Positions 6,896 to 9,657 of a stretch of 9,657 nt of DNA are shown piece after piece. A program made the position numbers and the translations under genes. Origin of the DNA: Candidatus Omnitrophica bacterium CG07_land_8_20_14_0_80_50_8 (lineage in GTDB: Bacteria > Omnitrophota > Gorgyraeia > 2-02-FULL-51-18); NCBI GenBank assembly GCA_002779345.1, contig PEWW01000059.1:1-9657 (forward strand). The letters run 5' to 3'. The notes under the pieces were generated by a model, which was not told the origin of the DNA, did not search any database, and was given only the letters and a program-made list of their open reading frames with translations. Position 1 is the stretch's first letter. Each line of letters opens with the position of its first letter.

Positions 6896-8293
6896 TTAGC
6901 GGCATTTCTCCGCGTAATATTTATTCAGTCTCTGGAACGCCACCGGGTATTGACCGCTCCAACAGGCCGTACAATAATTTTCTTTCGGAAAACTCACGCA
7001 CTTCAGCATCCCCTCAAGCGACAGATAACCGACCGAGTCGCATTCGAAATACTTGCGGATCTCTTCCGTGTTGTATTTGTTGGCAATCAATTCTTCTTTT
7101 GTCGGGAAATCAATCCCATAGGCGCACGGAAAACGGTGAGGCGGGCAGCTGATCCTCAGATGTACTTCTTTGGCTCCCGCCTGACGAAGCCGTTTCACGC
7201 GGATCTTGGACGTAGTGCCTCGCACGATCGAATCATCCACCACCACCAAACGCCGGCCCTTCAATACTTCTTTTACAAAATTAAATTTCACTCGGACTTT
7301 GAAATCGCGCAGACCTTGACTGGGTTGGATAAACGTCCGACCGACATAATGATTGCGTATGATACCGTATTCCAGAGGAATCCCGGACTGTCTCGAATAC
7401 CCTAAAGCCGCGGAACTGCCTGAATCGGGAACCGGGATGACGAGGTCCGCGTCGACCGGATGCTCTTTAGCCAGCTCTTGACCCAGTCGTTGGCGCACCA
7501 AGTGAACGCTTTCTCCAAAAATTTTTGAATCCGGCCTTGCGAAATAGACATGCTCAAAAATGCAATGCGCCAGGCGCGTGCCCTGCGACGAGACCTTTAA
7601 AGATTTTAGACCTTGCGCCGAAATAATCACCACCTCACCCGGTTCTACCTCTCGGATAAGGTCAGCGTCCATCATATCGAACGCGCAAGTCTCTGAGGCT
7701 AATAAATACGCACCGTCTTTTTTTCCGATCCAAAGCGGCCGAAACCCTTGTGGGTCTCTGGCGCCGATCAAAAACTGATTGGTCAACAACACGGCCGAGT
7801 AAGCGCCTTTGACCCGCGACAAAGCGTCCACGACCCCTTCTTCGACGTTACGGTTAGACGGTTTGGCCATCAGATGAATGATGATTTCGCTGTCCGTGGT
7901 GGTTTGAAAAATGGATCCGTAGGCCTCTAACTCCGAGCGGAGAATGTCGGCGTTCACCAAATTGCCGTTGTGGCCGATCGCGACCTCTCCGCGTGAATAA
8001 TCCACGATAATCGGCTGGGCATTTTTAATGTTGCTGGAACCGGTCGTCGAATAACGCACATGGCCGATCGCGCGGTCTCCGGTTAATTGTTCCAACTGAT
8101 TCCCGTCAAAAACATCCTGAACGTGACCCATGCCGCGGAAGGCGCGCATCTTTTTTCCGTCCGAGGTCACAATGCCGGCCGATTCCTCTCCGCGATGCTG
8201 AAGCGCGTAGAGCCCTAAATACGTAAGGTAGGCGGCCTCTTTGTGCCCAAAGATACCGAAGACGCCGCATTTGTCTTTTAATTGATCAGACAT
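6896..8293 (-). CDS. purF: Amidophosphoribosyltransferase, Fe-S / propeptide type
   Basis: 465 residues from the ATG at 8293. It makes phosphoribosylamine from PRPP and glutamine, the committed step. The Ntn glutamine-amidotransferase nucleophile is C9 in KDKCGVFGIFG, so the first 8 residues are a propeptide to be cleaved, as in B. subtilis PurF (11 residues). The phosphoribosyltransferase domain has the PRPP motif VVVDDSIVRGTT (350-361). Four cysteines fit the 4Fe-4S ligand set of the B. subtilis type: C244 before IFEHVYFARPDS, C390 before AYGIDFPT, and C441/C444 in YCTACWSGQYP. An in-frame ATG at 8368 would give 25 more residues but would overlap purL by 73 nt and lengthen the propeptide, so I reject it. 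The ATG is 2 nt after the purL stop with no well-spaced Shine-Dalgarno, suggesting translational coupling. Confidence 0.96.
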   Translation of the reverse strand: MSDQLKDKCGVFGIFGHKEAAYLTYLGLYALQHRGEESAGIVTSDGKKMRAFRGMGHVQDVFDGNQLEQLTGDRAIGHVRYSTTGSSNIKNAQPIIVDYSRGEVAIGHNGNLVNADILRSELEAYGSIFQTTTDSEIIIHLMAKPSNRNVEEGVVDALSRVKGAYSAVLLTNQFLIGARDPQGFRPLWIGKKDGAYLLASETCAFDMMDADLIREVEPGEVVIISAQGLKSLKVSSQGTRLAHCIFEHVYFARPDSKIFGESVHLVRQRLGQELAKEHPVDADLVIPVPDSGSSAALGYSRQSGIPLEYGIIRNHYVGRTFIQPSQGLRDFKVRVKFNFVKEVLKGRRLVVVDDSIVRGTTSKIRVKRLRQAGAKEVHLRISCPPHRFPCAYGIDFPTKEELIANKYNTEEIRKYFECDSVGYLSLEGMLKCVSFPKENYCTACWSGQYPVAFQRLNKYYAEKCR

Positions 8294-8295
8294 TC

Positions 8296-9657
8296 CTACG
8301 CATCCATTCTTCTTTTTATCGCGTTTCTCCACGTCGCAGTCAATATCACCAGCGGAACCTGGATCCAAGAATTGATTTCTAGCGATGCGCCCCGCGCTTG
8401 TCCGATTTTTCTATAGGGGACATGGACTGATTCACTCATTTCACAAACATTTTTTAAATTTTCCGGATCCACCGAGATCACCACCCGCGATTGTGTCTCT
8501 CCGAAAAGGTAAGCCTCTTTGGATAACGAACCTAGTTCATTCGTGATTACCGCGCCAAGTTCGCGGCCTTTTGCGAGAATGCAGGATTCCGCCAAGGCCA
8601 GGGCCAGACCCCCTTCTGAACAATCGTGCGCGGATGCTAAAAGTCTTTTTTTTGACAACGCGACTAAAAGATCGACAAGTTTTTTTGCCTCTCCAAGATC
8701 AAGACGCGGAACAGGGCCTGACTTTATATTAAAAATGGTCTTAAGGTACTCCGAGCCGCCAAGTTCTTCTTTGGATTCACCCAAGAGAATAATCACATCG
8801 CCCGCCTTCTTAAAATAAGAAGTGACCGGCTCGGTGCCTTCTATCAAACCCACCATCCCGATGACGGGGGTTGGGTCGATGGCCCTCACTTCGTCCGCCA
8901 CAGTGCTGGGCGGGTTCTCGCCACAAAGCGACGGTGAGTCCGTCCGGACGAGTCCGCCGATCTTTTTGGCGGACGTTCTTCGGCGAAGGTTTTGATTATA
9001 AAGCGAGACGTTGCCGCCGGACACTGGAGTTTCAAACGCGACACAGGCATCACGTATTCCTTCGACACATTTTTTTAACTGCCAAAAAATTTCAGGGTTC
9101 ATCGGGCTGCCAAAATTAAGGCAATCCGTGATAGAAAGAGGTACCGCTCCCGAGCAAGCGACGTTCCTGGCCGCCTCCGCTACGGCGATCTTCGCGCCTT
9201 CGTAAGGATCGAGATAACAATACGTGGAATTGCAATCCACGGAAATAGCGATCGATTTCGCGGTGCCCTTGATCCGGATCACGGACGCGTCAGACCCCGG
9301 AAGCACCGTGGTGTTCGTCCGCACCATGTGGTCGTACTGATGATAAATCCATTCTTTGCTGGCGATCGTCGGAGTATCAAGAAGCTTGAGCAATACCGCG
9401 TTCAAATCCCCGGGACTCCCGACAGACTTGGGATCAAACGCACGTGCCGCTTTAAGGTAGGCCGGTTCTTTTTCCTCTCGCATATAAACCGGCGCGTCGT
9501 CGGCGAGCGACTTGGCGGGGATCTCGGCGACCGTTACGCCATTTTCCCTGACGCGCATGAGCGAGTCGTCCGTCACAAAACCTATTTCCTCGGCATGCAG
9601 GTCCCATTTATCAAAAATCCGTTTCGCTTCCGATTCGCGGCCTTTTTTACGAATCAC
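8296..9657 (-). CDS. purL: Phosphoribosylformylglycinamidine synthase subunit PurL, C-terminal 453 residues, with an internal insertion
   Basis: The gene runs off the right edge. The first visible residues (RKKGRESEAKRIFDKWDL) are internal to PurL, so the GTG at the edge is not the start. PurL with PurS and PurQ converts FGAR, glutamine and ATP to FGAM. Visible motifs: YLDPYEGAKIAVAEAARN (148-165), ITDCLNFGSP (176-185), PVSGGNVSLYN (211-221), PTPVIGMVGLIEG (262-274), GGSEYL (300-305) and SAHDCSEGGLALALAES (342-358). They match the short PurL, not the long proteobacterial fusion; purS and purQ are not in the window. Residues about 224-257 (LRRRTSAKK...TVADEV) are an extra 34-codon stretch between GGNVSLYN and AIDPTPVIG where relatives have only a few residues. 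The frame is kept and flanking motifs are intact, so function is probably retained. Confidence 0.95.
   Translation of the reverse strand: MIRKKGRESEAKRIFDKWDLHAEEIGFVTDDSLMRVRENGVTVAEIPAKSLADDAPVYMREEKEPAYLKAARAFDPKSVGSPGDLNAVLLKLLDTPTIASKEWIYHQYDHMVRTNTTVLPGSDASVIRIKGTAKSIAISVDCNSTYCYLDPYEGAKIAVAEAARNVACSGAVPLSITDCLNFGSPMNPEIFWQLKKCVEGIRDACVAFETPVSGGNVSLYNQNLRRRTSAKKIGGLVRTDSPSLCGENPPSTVADEVRAIDPTPVIGMVGLIEGTEPVTSYFKKAGDVIILLGESKEELGGSEYLKTIFNIKSGPVPRLDLGEAKKLVDLLVALSKKRLLASAHDCSEGGLALALAESCILAKGRELGAVITNELGSLSKEAYLFGETQSRVVISVDPENLKNVCEMSESVHVPYRKIGQARGASLEINSWIQVPLVILTATWRNAIKRRMDA
8887..8988 (-). repeat. Palindrome-rich insertion in frame in purL
   Basis: This 102-nt stretch equals the extra codons 224-257. 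Near its ends are inverted arms: CGTCCGCCA at 8892-8900 and TGGCGGACG at 8967-8975 (9 bp perfect), with the outermost CTTCG (8889-8893) and CGAAG (8984-8988) also inverted. The right arm carries about 10 extra nt. Inside are a perfect 10-nt palindrome (CGTCCGGACG, 8941-8950), a 7-bp hairpin (8952-8958 with 8968-8974) and a 6-bp hairpin with one wobble (8917-8922 with 8933-8938). It shares the 11-mer TTCGTCCGCCA with the purD element. It may be an older or composite copy of the same kind of element; boundaries are approximate. Confidence 0.55.

Noticed and set aside
6857..7405. Plus-strand open frame of 182 codons, and the other long plus-strand frames opposite the operon (for example 2117-3040)
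   Set aside because: They lie antisense to well-recognised purF, glyA and other genes, encode no recognisable protein, and arise from codon bias on the opposite strand.
8294..8368. Upstream in-frame ATG for purF at 8368
   Set aside because: It would overlap purL by 73 nt and place the nucleophile Cys 34 residues from the N-terminus; the ATG at 8293 gives the short propeptide expected for the family.

Overview
The window is bacterial chromosome. On the minus strand it carries nine closely packed genes, transcribed right to left: purL (5' part off the right edge), purF, purM, purD, purE, a low-molecular-weight (YwlE-like) phosphatase gene, rpiB, glyA and nrdR. Gaps are 32 nt or less. Three junctions are 4-nt start/stop overlaps (purM/purD, rpiB/glyA, glyA/nrdR) and one is a direct TAA-ATG abutment (purE/phosphatase), so this looks like one operon with heavy translational coupling. 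At the left edge a plus-strand gene for a PpiD/SurA-like periplasmic folding factor, cut at its 5' side, converges on nrdR. The 83-nt gap between them ends in a probable intrinsic terminator for the plus-strand gene. No stretch over 300 bases lacks a gene, and no RNA gene, CRISPR array, IS element or prophage was seen.

The operon has a coherent theme. PurF starts de novo purine synthesis, PurD makes GAR, PurL makes FGAM, PurM makes AIR and PurE carboxylates it. RpiB feeds ribose-5-phosphate towards PRPP. GlyA supplies the one-carbon units (and glycine, used by PurD). NrdR represses ribonucleotide reductase genes in response to (d)ATP. The phosphatase-rpiB-glyA block resembles the ywlE-ywlF-glyA neighbourhood of Bacillus, and glyA-nrdR adjacency is common in several bacterial phyla. 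PurL is the shorter PurS/PurQ-dependent type and PurF is the B. subtilis-like form with a cleaved propeptide and Fe-S cysteines. With the periplasmic chaperone this suggests a Gram-negative, non-proteobacterial, perhaps anaerobic lineage. A candidate phylum such as Omnitrophota is my guess, at low confidence and without a database search.

The most unusual signal is inside the genes. PurD carries an in-frame insertion of about 24 codons at a beta-hairpin turn of its ATP-grasp domain. At the DNA level it is a palindromic unit: 17-bp inverted arms (one mismatch) at 4986-5002 and 5040-5056, with a nested 5-bp stem. PurL carries a second in-frame insertion of about 34 codons (8887-8988) in a loop between two conserved motifs. 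It is also bounded by inverted repeats and rich in small palindromes, and it shares an 11-nt core with the purD unit. These look like protein-embedded palindromic elements, analogous to the Rickettsia palindromic elements, but in purine biosynthesis genes of a different lineage.
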